Origin: Metallosphaera yellowstonensis MK1
GTDB taxonomy: Archaea > Thermoproteota > Thermoprotei_A > Sulfolobales > Sulfolobaceae
Direction: 5' to 3'
NCBI RefSeq assembly: GCF_000243315.1
Contig: NZ_JH597761.1
Coordinates: 934,844 to 968,953 of the forward strand
DNA length: 34,110 bases
Shown: positions 8,894-17,911 of the stretch, in pieces
Position numbering within the stretch: position 1 is the first letter of the stretch
How the letters are laid out: the number at the start of each line of letters is the position of its first letter
The notes under the pieces: model-generated
Told to the model about the DNA's origin: nothing
The model's input: the letters and a program-made list of their open reading frames with translations, nothing else
The model's database searches: none
Program-made: the position numbers and the translations under genes

Positions 8894-9308
8894 TGGGCAT
8901 CCTCCCAGGAGTGATCCTGCCTAAGTTAAAGGCTGCTTTGGGGATTTTTAAATGTAGCTTTAACTAAGTAACCGTCCTACCACCTGTTGGTGAAGTTCCA
9001 GTCATGGGTTCACGAGTAGCATTTTATTGTTTTCTCCTTCTCTTGAACAATTGTTTGACACCACCGGCCTTTCGGTAAATATCGTTCACCAGCCTGGACA
9101 GCCTCTTTGTGACCTGGTTAAGACCCGTGAAGACTTAAAGGCCAGGAGGACCAGGAGAGAGTGCCTTCAGGACGACGAACCCCCTGTTCCTCAACCAGGT
9201 CAGGAATTAGCTCCTCTAGAGTCCAGGCTTGAGCTCCCTGATCACGACCTCCGAGGTAAAATCCCATAACTACTGTTCATTGGAGATAGTTCCAGCAAGC
9301 CTCATGGT
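8894..9308. other. Intergenic region downstream of nurA
   Basis: No supported gene. Bases 8943-8951 (ATTTTTAAA) resemble a TATA box but lead to no clear ORF. A minus-strand frame interrupted by stops (about 9240-9030, …WLRNRGFVVLKALSPG…KQLFKRRRKQ) looks like a decayed gene. The first phrase faintly recalls Holliday-junction resolvase N-termini, but not enough to assign it. Confidence 0.35.
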
Positions 9309-10304
9309 TCATGAGAATTGGCTCGGCCACCAATTTACTCCCCTCCTGTTCCGTAATCCCAATATGTCCATTATCCTTTTTCTATCCACTGTTGACACCT
9401 TGACATCGTAATGTACCTGAACCAACGGATAGGGATAGCCCCTTATGGACACTGAACTCAAGTCATTCATGAGATCCTTAACCCACTGTTCGTCAACTTC
9501 CCTGGTAACGTCTACTCTTAATACCCTCTCACCTTTCTCCAGTCTAGTGTAGAAACTACAGACCTTACTCTCTCCCAGTTTTTCCCTCTGGTCCCCTATC
9601 CCAAGATACGTGGGCGTGAGTTTTCTGCACCATACAGTCGAGAATCCTGGACTTCTTGTCATGGTTTCCAGGAGAACCGCATCGGAGACCTCTTCCTTAA
9701 ACAGCTCCCTACCCCTGCTCACCTTAGATATCCATACAGTTCTCTCACCGTACCTTTCCAGTAATCTCGATAGCAGAACTTGTTTCTCGTAGACCATAAA
9801 GTTCAGCATGAGATCCTCATCGCTCTGGTCCAAAGATTGTAACGTGTCATCCCTAACTTCGAAAGGTGGATCAATTTCCCTTATCTCCCCTACCTTCTTC
9901 TTGATGCTTCCGTCCATGAGTATCCAGTCTGCCTTATTTCCGTGGTTAAGGGCCAACTTCGCCTCCAACAGTGCCATCAGCTCTCCAACCCTCTCCTTGG
10001 CCTTGTTACCTGGCCTGAATACTCCAGCTCTAACGTCTCCTTCCTTCTCAAGGACTTTCTCCCCCAGGGTGATCAGGATCTCGGCGTCAACTACATATAC
10101 CATTCCCACCCTTAGTTCCTTGTGGAATTCCCCTCCGTCTATGGCCGCAAACTTTTTCCTGTTCCTAGAGGAAGGGGTGAACTCTTTCCAGTTGTTTTTG
10201 ACTTCTTCTATTGTTTTTTTATCAAATTCATTACCAGACAGGGTAAGCTTTCTCAGGATGAGTTGTCTGTCTGAGGCCAACCTCTCGTAAGCCTCATTTA
10301 TCAC
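9309..10304 (-). CDS. nurA: NurA 5'-3' nuclease
   Basis: NurA works with the HerA translocase to resect DNA ends with Mre11-Rad50, giving 3' tails for RadA. This 331-residue protein has the NurA core: FAAIDGGEFHKEL (metal-binding Asp), WILMDGSI (second Asp), a long helical middle and the C-terminal VQVHYDVKV strand with histidine. The start is GTG overlapping the rad50 stop (GTGA), so translation is coupled. It is last in a herA-mre11-rad50-nurA operon, the standard order in Sulfolobales. Confidence 0.93.
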   Translation of the reverse strand: MINEAYERLASDRQLILRKLTLSGNEFDKKTIEEVKNNWKEFTPSSRNRKKFAAIDGGEFHKELRVGMVYVVDAEILITLGEKVLEKEGDVRAGVFRPGNKAKERVGELMALLEAKLALNHGNKADWILMDGSIKKKVGEIREIDPPFEVRDDTLQSLDQSDEDLMLNFMVYEKQVLLSRLLERYGERTVWISKVSRGRELFKEEVSDAVLLETMTRSPGFSTVWCRKLTPTYLGIGDQREKLGESKVCSFYTRLEKGERVLRVDVTREVDEQWVKDLMNDLSSVSIRGYPYPLVQVHYDVKVSTVDRKRIMDILGLRNRRGVNWWPSQFS

Positions 10305-12886
10305 TGGTTTACCCCCTCCCTGACCTTGCTCACGTCTCCCAATTTCTCGACCCTTATGACGTAGTCCGCTATCCTAAGCACCTCCTCGTCGTGGGTGACC
10401 ACTATTATCTGAGGCACTGCGTTGGTTGACTCCTTTATTACGTTGAGGAGCTCCGATCTCCTCTGGGAATCGAGGTGTATGGTGGGTTCGTCCAATATCA
10501 TGAAGCCCAACTCCCCCATGAGGGCTCTCGCTATAGCCAACCTCAAACCTAAGGCTATAGCTATGCGCTCACCTCCGCTGAGCATTTCCACGTTAAGCTG
10601 TTGTCCAGACATGCCGTAGGCCCTCAGGAGTGACTTGGAGTTCATTCCCTTCCCTTCCTCAAAGTTCAGGGTAACCCTTACGAACGATAGGTTGAACAGC
10701 GAGAGGAGGTCATTTAGGTTGTTCTCTATCCTCCCCCTCACAGTGGAAATGAGATACCTCTGCATCATGTTTTCTCCCAGTATCTTCCTCAACCTCTCCA
10801 ACCTCTCCTGTGCCCTCCTGTACTTGGTTATTTGACTCATCTCCTCACTGAGTTGCCTCTCCCTCTCCCCGTTGATTCTCAACCTCTCCTCTACTTTTGC
10901 CTTCTCACCTCTCACCTTCGCTAGTTCCAGCTCCGCTCTCCGTATGCTCTCAGTCAACGCCTCCAGATCTCCCTTAAACCTGGTGTAATCTTCCTCGGTG
11001 AAGTTCAGTGACTTGAGCTCCTCCTCCAATCTAGTGAGAAGTTCCCTCAACTCTTCCTCCTTCCTCAGAAGTACTTCCCTTTCACCTACCTGTCTTTGGA
11101 TGTTGTCCCTCTCCTTCCTGAGATTGACGAGTCTCCTGAGGTTCACTTCAACCTGCTCTCTGGTAGTCCCTCCTAGTCTCTCCTCGACCTCTTTTACCTC
11201 CCTCTTCAAGAGAGTGAGGTCTTGGATCACTCTGCCCAGCCTTCCCTCAAGTTCCTCGACCTCCTGTTCGTCCACTCCAGCCACCTTGGTGAACTGTCTC
11301 TCAACTTCCAGTAGTTCAAGCTCTTGACCCCTCAACGAGCTATACTCGTCCTCCTTGTCCTTGACGTCCTCTAACTCCCTTGTTCTCCTCCTCAACTCGG
11401 TCTCGAAGTTGCTTAAAGTCTTCTCGATCTGCTCTCTCCGTGCCTTCAATTCTCTGGCCCTGTCTAATCTCCTCCTGATGTCTCCCCTCCTACCCTCCAG
11501 CTCTCTCACTTCCCTCCTCAGTTCCTCGATCCTCTTCCTGGACTCACTGAGCTTCTTCTCAGTGTCGGTTATCAGGAGAATCCTATGCTCCTCGTCTAGG
11601 GGACCGCCGCATACGGGACACTTCCCTCCTTTGGCCTCCCTGAGCGACTCGAGGCTCCTCATTAGTTCCTGTTGCAAGTTCTCAGTAGCCTCTTGGGATG
11701 ACCTCGCTATAGTCAGCCTCTCCTCCAGTTCCTCCAGTTCCCTCTGCAGTGAGTCCAGGTTCACTTGAGGGAGTTCCTCCAATTCCCTCCTCTGTTCTGC
11801 CAACTTCCTCTCTATATCGTCCACAAGGGACTTCAGGCTCTGATACCTTTGATGATCTTGCTCCAGCTCCCTAATCCTTACCCTAACCCTCTGTAGGTTG
11901 GCATATTTAGGCTCCAGCTTTCTCTTGATCTCCAAGCTCGACGTAAGCTTTGTCAAGTTCCTCTCCAACTGTCCCTTCACGCCCTCAAGGTCGTTGAGAC
12001 GTCTTCTCTTCTCCTGAAGGACGTCTAGGAGTGCCTTCTTCTCCTCGTACTTTTGTAAGTCCCCTATCTCCTTTTCCAACTCCTTCAGCCTCCTCTCCAG
12101 GTCCTGAGTTAGCTTCAATCTGTCCTGGGTGATCCTCAACTCCGAGGCTGCTCCCTCCAACCTGGAGCGTAACTCAATGAATTTACTGCGCTTTTCCTCG
12201 AGGCTGGACAACTGGTTCTTCAGCTTAGCCTCGTCAACCCTGAGTTTGCTCGTCTTACTCTCCAAGGAACTCTCCAACTCCTCTAACCCCCTGAGTTCCT
12301 GCCTGTCCCTCTCCATCTCCTCCCTCAACTTCCTCAACTCCTGGTCCATCTCCTCGGCCCTTTGTGCCTTTAGCTCATACTCCTTGGAGAGTTGCCTGAG
12401 TTTACCGTTGGAGTCGGTGAGTTTCTCTAGATTAGTTATCATGAGTATCCTCTTTATTACTTCCCCGAGATCCTCAAAGACGGACTCTATCTCCCCTTGC
12501 CTTACCAATACTGTGTTGAGGAGTACACCCTCGTCGAGGTTCATCTCCCTCAACTTTTCCGTGACGGCGTTGGAACTCCTCGCTTCTAGCTTCCCGTTTA
12601 TGTAGAGCAGATCAGACCTTGTGGGGATGCCCCTCACTATCCTTATCTCCCCCCTATCTGTTCGCAACGTCAAGTCAACCTCCGCGCTACTGGCTCCCTG
12701 TCTTATCATGTCCTCCCTGTTACCCCTACCCTTCTTGAAGAGGGCAAAGGTTATGCCGTCTATTAAAGAACTCTTTCCAGCCCCGTTATGACCTATTATA
12801 ACGTTGATGTCCCCGGGAAAGGTAACTACGGTGTCCTGATGGCTCAGGAAGTCCTTCAACCTAAGCCTGACTATCCTCATGGTCAC
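10301..12886 (-). CDS. rad50: Rad50 double-strand break repair ATPase
   Basis: SMC-type ATPase that binds Mre11 and tethers and processes DNA ends. Of its 861 residues, the N-terminal Walker A is GHNGAGKSS (about 33-41). Long coiled coils flank a zinc hook CPVCGGPLD (about 421-429). The C-terminus carries the ABC signature MLSGGERIAIALGLR and Walker B/D-loop FMILDEPTIHLDSQRR. The GTG start overlaps the mre11 stop, although ATG 12880 (MRIVRLRL) is an equally good start. Glu, Arg and Leu dominate, and the complementary strand is therefore open for long Ser/Leu-rich stretches that are not genes. Confidence 0.96.
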   Translation of the reverse strand: MTMRIVRLRLKDFLSHQDTVVTFPGDINVIIGHNGAGKSSLIDGITFALFKKGRGNREDMIRQGASSAEVDLTLRTDRGEIRIVRGIPTRSDLLYINGKLEARSSNAVTEKLREMNLDEGVLLNTVLVRQGEIESVFEDLGEVIKRILMITNLEKLTDSNGKLRQLSKEYELKAQRAEEMDQELRKLREEMERDRQELRGLEELESSLESKTSKLRVDEAKLKNQLSSLEEKRSKFIELRSRLEGAASELRITQDRLKLTQDLERRLKELEKEIGDLQKYEEKKALLDVLQEKRRRLNDLEGVKGQLERNLTKLTSSLEIKRKLEPKYANLQRVRVRIRELEQDHQRYQSLKSLVDDIERKLAEQRRELEELPQVNLDSLQRELEELEERLTIARSSQEATENLQQELMRSLESLREAKGGKCPVCGGPLDEEHRILLITDTEKKLSESRKRIEELRREVRELEGRRGDIRRRLDRARELKARREQIEKTLSNFETELRRRTRELEDVKDKEDEYSSLRGQELELLEVERQFTKVAGVDEQEVEELEGRLGRVIQDLTLLKREVKEVEERLGGTTREQVEVNLRRLVNLRKERDNIQRQVGEREVLLRKEEELRELLTRLEEELKSLNFTEEDYTRFKGDLEALTESIRRAELELAKVRGEKAKVEERLRINGERERQLSEEMSQITKYRRAQERLERLRKILGENMMQRYLISTVRGRIENNLNDLLSLFNLSFVRVTLNFEEGKGMNSKSLLRAYGMSGQQLNVEMLSGGERIAIALGLRLAIARALMGELGFMILDEPTIHLDSQRRSELLNVIKESTNAVPQIIVVTHDEEVLRIADYVIRVEKLGDVSKVREGVNQ

Positions 12887-14028
12887 ATCTCCGCAAACTT
12901 CCTTAGGATCTCTAGGGCCTCATCTGAATCGTACTTCTCCACGGCCTCCAAGATCAACTTGACCTCTCCTTCGTTGTAACCTTGAGCCTTGAGATAGGAG
13001 GCCATAAGTTCTTCCACACTCCCTTGGGTTTGTGGAGGGGAGACCTTCTCCCTTACGTCAATCGTCTCATCCTTATAAACCCTGTAGAAGTCCACATACC
13101 CCTCCAGTCTCGAGAGTCTCTTGAGGGCGACGGCCCTCCTGGCCGAGTCCCCCTCCAGTATCAAGTGGAGGATAGGTTTACGCTTAGAGCTAAGACCCTG
13201 CAACTTACTCAGTAACCTGTCGATCTCCGAGTCTACGTCGTCTACCCTCACTTTCTCCACCAATTGTGGTCTCACATCAACGTTGATCGGCTGAGTCAGG
13301 GGTTCCTTTCCGCTTAGGTCGACCAAGTAACCACCCTTCCCCTTCTTAGCCCAAGGTTCTATCTCCTCTTCTCTTATTATTTCTGGAGAGCCAGCTACCA
13401 CCAGTCTGCTTCCGTCTGGGAGCACATTCTCTATCCTGGAGTGGACATGACCGCAGGCGTAGTACTGGAAACCTTTAGGTAGGTTTCCAATCTCAAGTTG
13501 CCACGCGTTGTCGTATGGCAACATTTCCCTGAACCCCTGGTGTAGCATTAGCACGTTCCTGTCCCCGTCAGGCTTGAGGGAGCCGAGGATTTGGAGTAAC
13601 CTCTCCTTGAAGACATTACTCATGTTCCTAATGCCGTAAATCTTAACGGACAGGTTGTCCTCCCTCAGTTCGTAGAAGGACTTCTCGGAATCCCCTAGTA
13701 ACACCTTAATGAGGCCCAATGAATCCCCAAGGAGCCTCTGCGGATATACCTCCTCCCTCACCTTTGGAGTGTCGTGGTCTCCAGGTATAGTTATGAAGGG
13801 GACTCCATTTTCCCTGAGCACCCTAGTCTCGTCGACGAACACCTTGAGTGCCCTGTTGCTCGGCTTATACACGTCAAAGAGGTCTCCAGTATGTATTACT
13901 GCCTTCACGTGCTCCCTCACTGCGATCTCCATTAATTGATGGAAGGCGTTGTAGACGTCCTCCTCTCTGGACTCCCTATTATATCTTCTGCTCCCCAGGT
14001 GAGTGTCAGATATGTGGAGTATCTGCAT
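12883..14028 (-). CDS. mre11: Mre11 nuclease
   Basis: Mn-dependent 3'-5' exonuclease and endonuclease, partner of Rad50. All phosphoesterase motifs are present: HISDTHLG (residues 4-11), GDLFDVYKP, IPGDHDTPK (in place of GNHD), LHQGF and YYACGHVHS. The C-terminal part (about 300-381), ending in helices, would bind Rad50. I start at ATG 14028 (MQILHISDTHLG), two bases after the herA stop. A longer frame from 14079 would overlap herA by 49 bp and add a tail that is not family-like. Product length 381 is normal for Sulfolobales. Confidence 0.95.
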   Translation of the reverse strand: MQILHISDTHLGSRRYNRESREEDVYNAFHQLMEIAVREHVKAVIHTGDLFDVYKPSNRALKVFVDETRVLRENGVPFITIPGDHDTPKVREEVYPQRLLGDSLGLIKVLLGDSEKSFYELREDNLSVKIYGIRNMSNVFKERLLQILGSLKPDGDRNVLMLHQGFREMLPYDNAWQLEIGNLPKGFQYYACGHVHSRIENVLPDGSRLVVAGSPEIIREEEIEPWAKKGKGGYLVDLSGKEPLTQPINVDVRPQLVEKVRVDDVDSEIDRLLSKLQGLSSKRKPILHLILEGDSARRAVALKRLSRLEGYVDFYRVYKDETIDVREKVSPPQTQGSVEELMASYLKAQGYNEGEVKLILEAVEKYDSDEALEILRKFAEM

Positions 14029-14030
14029 GC

Positions 14031-15521
14031 TCAACCGAACTCCGTGTCCTGGATGCCCGATTGCATTAAGGAACTCCACTCCCCTTTCATGTCAGGGTCC
14101 GCACCACCGAGCTTCCCCTTGAACTTCGCTATCTTGACGAACGCGGGCAGTCTCACCAGTCCGCCTATCACTATGGCCTCACCAGTGCCCAATGACGAGA
14201 GTTGCTCCACAAGGTCCTCAGTCAGGTTATCGCTGGCCTCTAGGACGTACTTCTTGTCTGTAGGTTCCACTATCCTCAAGATGATCTTGTTGGTCATCTG
14301 ACTGAGGATGTTCTCATCTAATCCCTTGGGTCTCTGGCTAACTATTATCATGCTCACCCCGAACTTTCTCCCCTCTCTGGCTATCTTGGAGGCCCAATAC
14401 TTGGTCAAGGTGTCCTGGTTCTTGGAAAGGAACACGTGAGCTTCTTCTATTATCGTGATGACGGGGAACCTCAGGCCTGATCCCTTTGTCTTATATTCCT
14501 TCCTTGAGTCCAAGAGTTTCCTAAGGTAGTGGGAGGCCACTGCGTCCATTCCGTCCTCGTCCAGGTGACTGATATCTACGACGTTGACCGTGGCGTGTTT
14601 TATCCTTGACGTTATGTCAGGTGCGGTCAAGTCTATGAGATTCCCATACCTGTCCACGAATTCGTCAAGCTTATTCTTCACCTCATCCGCTGCTTCCTTC
14701 TGAGACCTCTGCCCCTTCCCCTCCCCTTCACCCTTGAGTATCGCATCGATCTCTCTCTCCATATCCTGAACGAAGGACGAGTTAAGGGACTGGTAATCCA
14801 CCGTGCCCTCCTTTATCATGTCCCTCACCTTTTTCACATATTCCGTGAAGGCCCTCCTTAAAAATCGATACTGTATGTGTGCATTGCCTCTAATTTCTAA
14901 TAATGTCGCAAACTCTCTGGGCTTTAGATGTAAAGGATTTAATTTTGGCTCTATAATGTTTAGAGGTTTTATATCGGAGGTGTAATACTCTCCATGATAA
15001 TCAAATATTATTACAGCCCCCCCAATTTCTGCTATGCTCTGTGATAGTACTGCGACTGTGTTGGACTTTCCACTGCCTGTAGCTGCCAAGATGGCAAGAT
15101 GACGGGAAAGGGAATTCACCTTGATGGTGACCGGAATGGTCATTCCGATAACGTGACCTATGACTATGTCTCCCCCAGAGAAGATCTCCCTGAGCTCATC
15201 GTCATTAGCAAACCTGACCGGAGTTCCAGGACTAGGAGGCAGGTCTGGCTGGGAGCCTGAGTTCATGTCGTAGAGGAGTTTGATTACGGCCTTCACGAAT
15301 TGAGGTATGGCTGTTTCAAAGTCTCTCAGTCGCTGGACTATCTTAACGTCGTTGGTACTCAGGTCGAGGAACGGGCTTCCTCTGGTTACCTGAGTGATGA
15401 GTCCTAGAACCTTAGCTCCGTCATACTCTAGGATCACGTATCTCCCAACTCTAACCGGGCTCTCGGCTAGCATCAGTGCCTCCTGGGGTGAGGCCTCCCC
15501 TATCACGTATCCTATAATCAT
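14031..15521 (-). CDS. herA: HerA DNA translocase/helicase
   Basis: Hexameric FtsK/HerA-family ATPase that drives NurA along DNA. At 496 residues it has an N-terminal HAS-barrel (GYVIGEASP…VRVGRYVILEYDG), Walker A AATGSGKSN (about 144-152), Walker B ITIIEEAHVFLS, and the downstream RKFGVSMIIVSQRPKGL…SQMTNKIILR sensor/arginine region. It is the first gene of the operon, starting at ATG 15521 with a TTTATT-type box around 15547-15552. Bases 14850-15060 are clearly more AT-rich than the rest of the gene, although the frame and protein stay intact, which hints at a mosaic origin. Confidence 0.95.
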   Translation of the reverse strand: MIIGYVIGEASPQEALMLAESPVRVGRYVILEYDGAKVLGLITQVTRGSPFLDLSTNDVKIVQRLRDFETAIPQFVKAVIKLLYDMNSGSQPDLPPSPGTPVRFANDDELREIFSGGDIVIGHVIGMTIPVTIKVNSLSRHLAILAATGSGKSNTVAVLSQSIAEIGGAVIIFDYHGEYYTSDIKPLNIIEPKLNPLHLKPREFATLLEIRGNAHIQYRFLRRAFTEYVKKVRDMIKEGTVDYQSLNSSFVQDMEREIDAILKGEGEGKGQRSQKEAADEVKNKLDEFVDRYGNLIDLTAPDITSRIKHATVNVVDISHLDEDGMDAVASHYLRKLLDSRKEYKTKGSGLRFPVITIIEEAHVFLSKNQDTLTKYWASKIAREGRKFGVSMIIVSQRPKGLDENILSQMTNKIILRIVEPTDKKYVLEASDNLTEDLVEQLSSLGTGEAIVIGGLVRLPAFVKIAKFKGKLGGADPDMKGEWSSLMQSGIQDTEFG

Positions 15522-15619
15522 TAAGATAAAGAGGGGGGATCACTGCAATAAATGTTAATGTATAGGAAAAGGTATTATCCGAACTATAGAACAAAAAAGG
15601 ACAGATAGAAATCAAGAGA

Positions 15620-16177
15620 TTAAAGAGCTTTTGCGACTTTCCTCGTGGCCTCAGCTATGTCCTTCTCTTGCTCAGCGTAAGCACACAGCATTGCCTCTAT
15701 GTCGGCGTGTCCCTCCTCCTTGGCCTTCATGGCAACGTTATTGTACTCACTGACGTGTTCCTCTGCCTCCTCCTTCGTGAACTGTCCCAGCATGGCCGAG
15801 ACTTTCCTCGTGGCCTCAGCTATGTCCTTCTCTTGCTCAGCGTAAGCACACAGCATTGCCTCTATGTCGGCGTGTCCCTCCTCCTTGGCCTTCATGGCAA
15901 CGTTATTGTACTCACTGACGTGTTCCTCTGCCTCCTCCTTCGTGAACTGTCCCAGCATGCTTTCGGTTCCAGTGTGGGCGAACAGCTTCTCGAATATACC
16001 CCTGGCGTGGCCCATCTCCACTCTGGCCTTCTCCCTCAGTATCTTCGCTTCCTCCTTTCTTCCTGCAGCCTCTAGTTTGTCTGCAAGGAAGCTGAGCAGC
16101 ATGTAGTCCTCTGCGTTGGCTTTGAATAACTCTTTCAATCCCATTTCGGTTTCCTTACCCAGAACCATTTCGATCAC
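15620..16177 (-). CDS. Rubrerythrin/ferritin-like diiron protein with internal duplication
   Basis: A ferritin-like four-helix protein, probably binding two irons and handling peroxide. The first part has AEDYMLLSFLADKL and EMGHARG (Glu and ExxH ligands). The second has EEHVSEYNNVAMKAKEEGHADIEAML…AEQEKDI. No C-terminal rubredoxin domain is present. The 55-residue block MLGQFTKEEAEEHVSEY…TRKV occurs twice in tandem (from residues 74 and 129). Without the extra copy the protein would be 130 residues, a normal single-domain size. The DNA copies are identical, so the event is very recent or an assembly error. Start GTG 16177 is tentative; ATG 16168 is the alternative. Confidence 0.85.
   Translation of the reverse strand: MIEMVLGKETEMGLKELFKANAEDYMLLSFLADKLEAAGRKEEAKILREKARVEMGHARGIFEKLFAHTGTESMLGQFTKEEAEEHVSEYNNVAMKAKEEGHADIEAMLCAYAEQEKDIAEATRKVSAMLGQFTKEEAEEHVSEYNNVAMKAKEEGHADIEAMLCAYAEQEKDIAEATRKVAKAL
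15635..15959. repeat. Perfect tandem duplication, 160-bp copies, 165-bp period
   Basis: Bases 15635-15794 and 15800-15959 are identical over 160 bp by eye. They are separated by 5 bases (GCCGA) and keep the reading frame (55 codons per period) inside the ferritin-like gene. This is not CRISPR: there are only two copies, coding, with no variable spacers. Confidence 0.9.
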
Positions 16178-16376
16178 TGCATAACTACAGCCCTGAAGGT
16201 TAATAAGTCTTGATTAACATTATCATAATAATACACCTATCATATAATCACAAAATATTTAAAAAGAGAGCGAAAGGTTAATAGCGTTGTACCTATTTTT
16301 AAAGTTGGAATATTTAAGCATAGATGATGAGTGACTCCGATATTGAGAGGTGATAGGGTAACTCGACGCTGAAAAG

Positions 16377-16382
16377 TTTTTA
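16377..16382 (+). promoter_or_regulatory. TATA box of the NAD(P)HX repair gene
   Basis: TTTTTA is centred 26.5 bp before ATG 16406, predicting a leaderless transcript. An ATG seven bases upstream is followed at once by TAG and can be excluded. Confidence 0.55.
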
Positions 16383-16405
16383 CCCCTGACGCCATTTGTA
16401 TGTAG

Positions 16406-17911
16406 ATGATAACTTCCAAGAGGATGAGGGCACTGGAGATCAACAGTGACAGTCTGGGCGTCTCGACACTACAGTTGATGGAGAATGCCGGAAGGGCAGT
16501 AGTGGAGGAGATCGAAAAGGAGGTGAGCTTAGATAACGTGTCGGCGACGGTCTTCGTGGGACATGGGGGAAAAGGTGGAGATGGTCTAGTTGTTGCAAGG
16601 CAACTCGCTGGACGTGGAGCTAAAGTCAGGGTCATACTCCTAGGAGAGATAAAACATAAGGACGCCCTAGTGAACCTTAACGCCGTCATGGAGATGGACT
16701 ACAGTGTCGAGTTAAAGGAGGTGTACGACCTATCTGAGTTGACGTCTACCAAGTCTGATGTCCTGATAGACGCAATGCTCGGCACTGGAGTAAAAGGTAA
16801 GATAAGGGAACCTTTCGTGACCGCAATAGAGGTCTTTAACAAGAGTCAAGGATTTAAGGTCTCCATAGACGTTCCCTCTGGCCTAGATCCAGACACTGGA
16901 GAATCCCTCGGAGCACACGTAACCCCAGACTTGGTGGTCACATTTCACGATATGAAGGTTGGCCTACTTAAGGTGGGATTCAGAACTGTTGTAAAAAAGA
17001 TAGGTATTCCTCCAGAGGCAGAGCTCTATGTGGGGCCTGGGGATTTAATGGTAAACCTGAAGCCCAGGGACATGAAGAGTAGGAAGGGTGTCGGGGGTAG
17101 AGTACTAGTTGTGGGGGGGAGTAAGACCTTCAGTGGAGCACCTGCCCTTGCAGGAATGGCTGCCTTGAGGACTGGAGCTGATCTAGTCTATATAGCATCT
17201 CCGGAGGAGACGGCCAAGACCATAGCGTCATATTCTCCAGACTTAATTGTAGTAAAGTTAAGAGGAGAGAACTTCAATCAAAGGAACTTGGAGGAGTTGA
17301 AACCTTGGGCAGAGAAGGCCAATGCCGTGATCTTCGGACCAGGTCTCGGTCTGGATCCAGAAACCATTGAGGCTGCCTTGCCCTTTCTGGAGATGTTGAT
17401 GTCCTTGGGAAAACCGGTGGTTCTTGACGCCGATGGTCTTAAGGCAGCAAAGGGTCATAGACTCAATAAGAATGTGGTTATAACTCCCCATCCAGGCGAG
17501 TTCAAGATATTCTTCGGGGAAGACCAGGAGCTGAATGAGAGGAAGAGGATCCAACAGGTCATGAGGAAGGCAGAGGAGTGCAATTGCGTAATACTTCTCA
17601 AGGGTTATTTGGATATTATCAGTGACGGCAGAGAGTTCAGGCTCAATAAGACCGGAAATCCAGGTATGACCACTGGAGGAACGGGGGACACACTTACAGG
17701 GATTATAGGCACCCTTTTGGCACAGGGGCTTACCACGTTCGATGCTGCCTCAATCGGTGCACTAATTAATAGTTTAGCTGGAACAGTTGCATTTTCCAAT
17801 TATGGAGCCCACATAACTGCTACAGATGTGATAGCCAACATACCTTACGTCATGAACGATCCTGTTGGGGCATTCAAGAAAAAAGTGTACAAAAGAGTCA
17901 TTTCATGGTAG
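16406..17911 (+). CDS. nnrD: Bifunctional NAD(P)HX epimerase/dehydratase
   Basis: Repairs hydrated NADH and NADPH. The N-terminal half (about 1-205) is the YjeF-N epimerase: LMENAGRAVVEEI, VFVGHGGKGGDGLVVARQLAGRG, DAMLGTGVKG, VSIDVPSGLDPDTG. The C-terminal half (about 225-500) is the ADP-dependent dehydratase with ribokinase-like fold: VLVVGGSKTFSGAPALAGMAALRTGADLV, GPGLGLDPE, VLDADGLKA, ITPHPGEF, GNPGMTTGGTGDTLTGII (catalytic Asp in GTGD). Fusion of both domains (501 residues) is usual in archaea and many bacteria. The heat-driven formation of NADHX suits a thermophile. The 3' end overlaps bcp by 9 bp, tail to tail. Confidence 0.95.
   Translation: MITSKRMRALEINSDSLGVSTLQLMENAGRAVVEEIEKEVSLDNVSATVFVGHGGKGGDGLVVARQLAGRGAKVRVILLGEIKHKDALVNLNAVMEMDYSVELKEVYDLSELTSTKSDVLIDAMLGTGVKGKIREPFVTAIEVFNKSQGFKVSIDVPSGLDPDTGESLGAHVTPDLVVTFHDMKVGLLKVGFRTVVKKIGIPPEAELYVGPGDLMVNLKPRDMKSRKGVGGRVLVVGGSKTFSGAPALAGMAALRTGADLVYIASPEETAKTIASYSPDLIVVKLRGENFNQRNLEELKPWAEKANAVIFGPGLGLDPETIEAALPFLEMLMSLGKPVVLDADGLKAAKGHRLNKNVVITPHPGEFKIFFGEDQELNERKRIQQVMRKAEECNCVILLKGYLDIISDGREFRLNKTGNPGMTTGGTGDTLTGIIGTLLAQGLTTFDAASIGALINSLAGTVAFSNYGAHITATDVIANIPYVMNDPVGAFKKKVYKRVISW

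Noticed and set aside
9030-9240. Minus-strand remnant as an Hjc resolvase pseudogene near the repair operon
   Set aside because: Only a short phrase (WLRNRGFVVLKA) is similar. Stops interrupt it, and the rest does not match Hjc.
11000-12600. Long open frames on the + strand opposite rad50, rich in Ser and Leu
   Set aside because: They mirror the Glu/Arg/Leu coiled-coil codons of rad50, show no start signals and have no domain pattern. The same applies opposite nurA, herA and the SMC-like gene.
15635-15959. Tandem repeat as a CRISPR array
   Set aside because: Only two 160-bp units, coding and in frame, no spacers. No CRISPR array is visible anywhere in the window.
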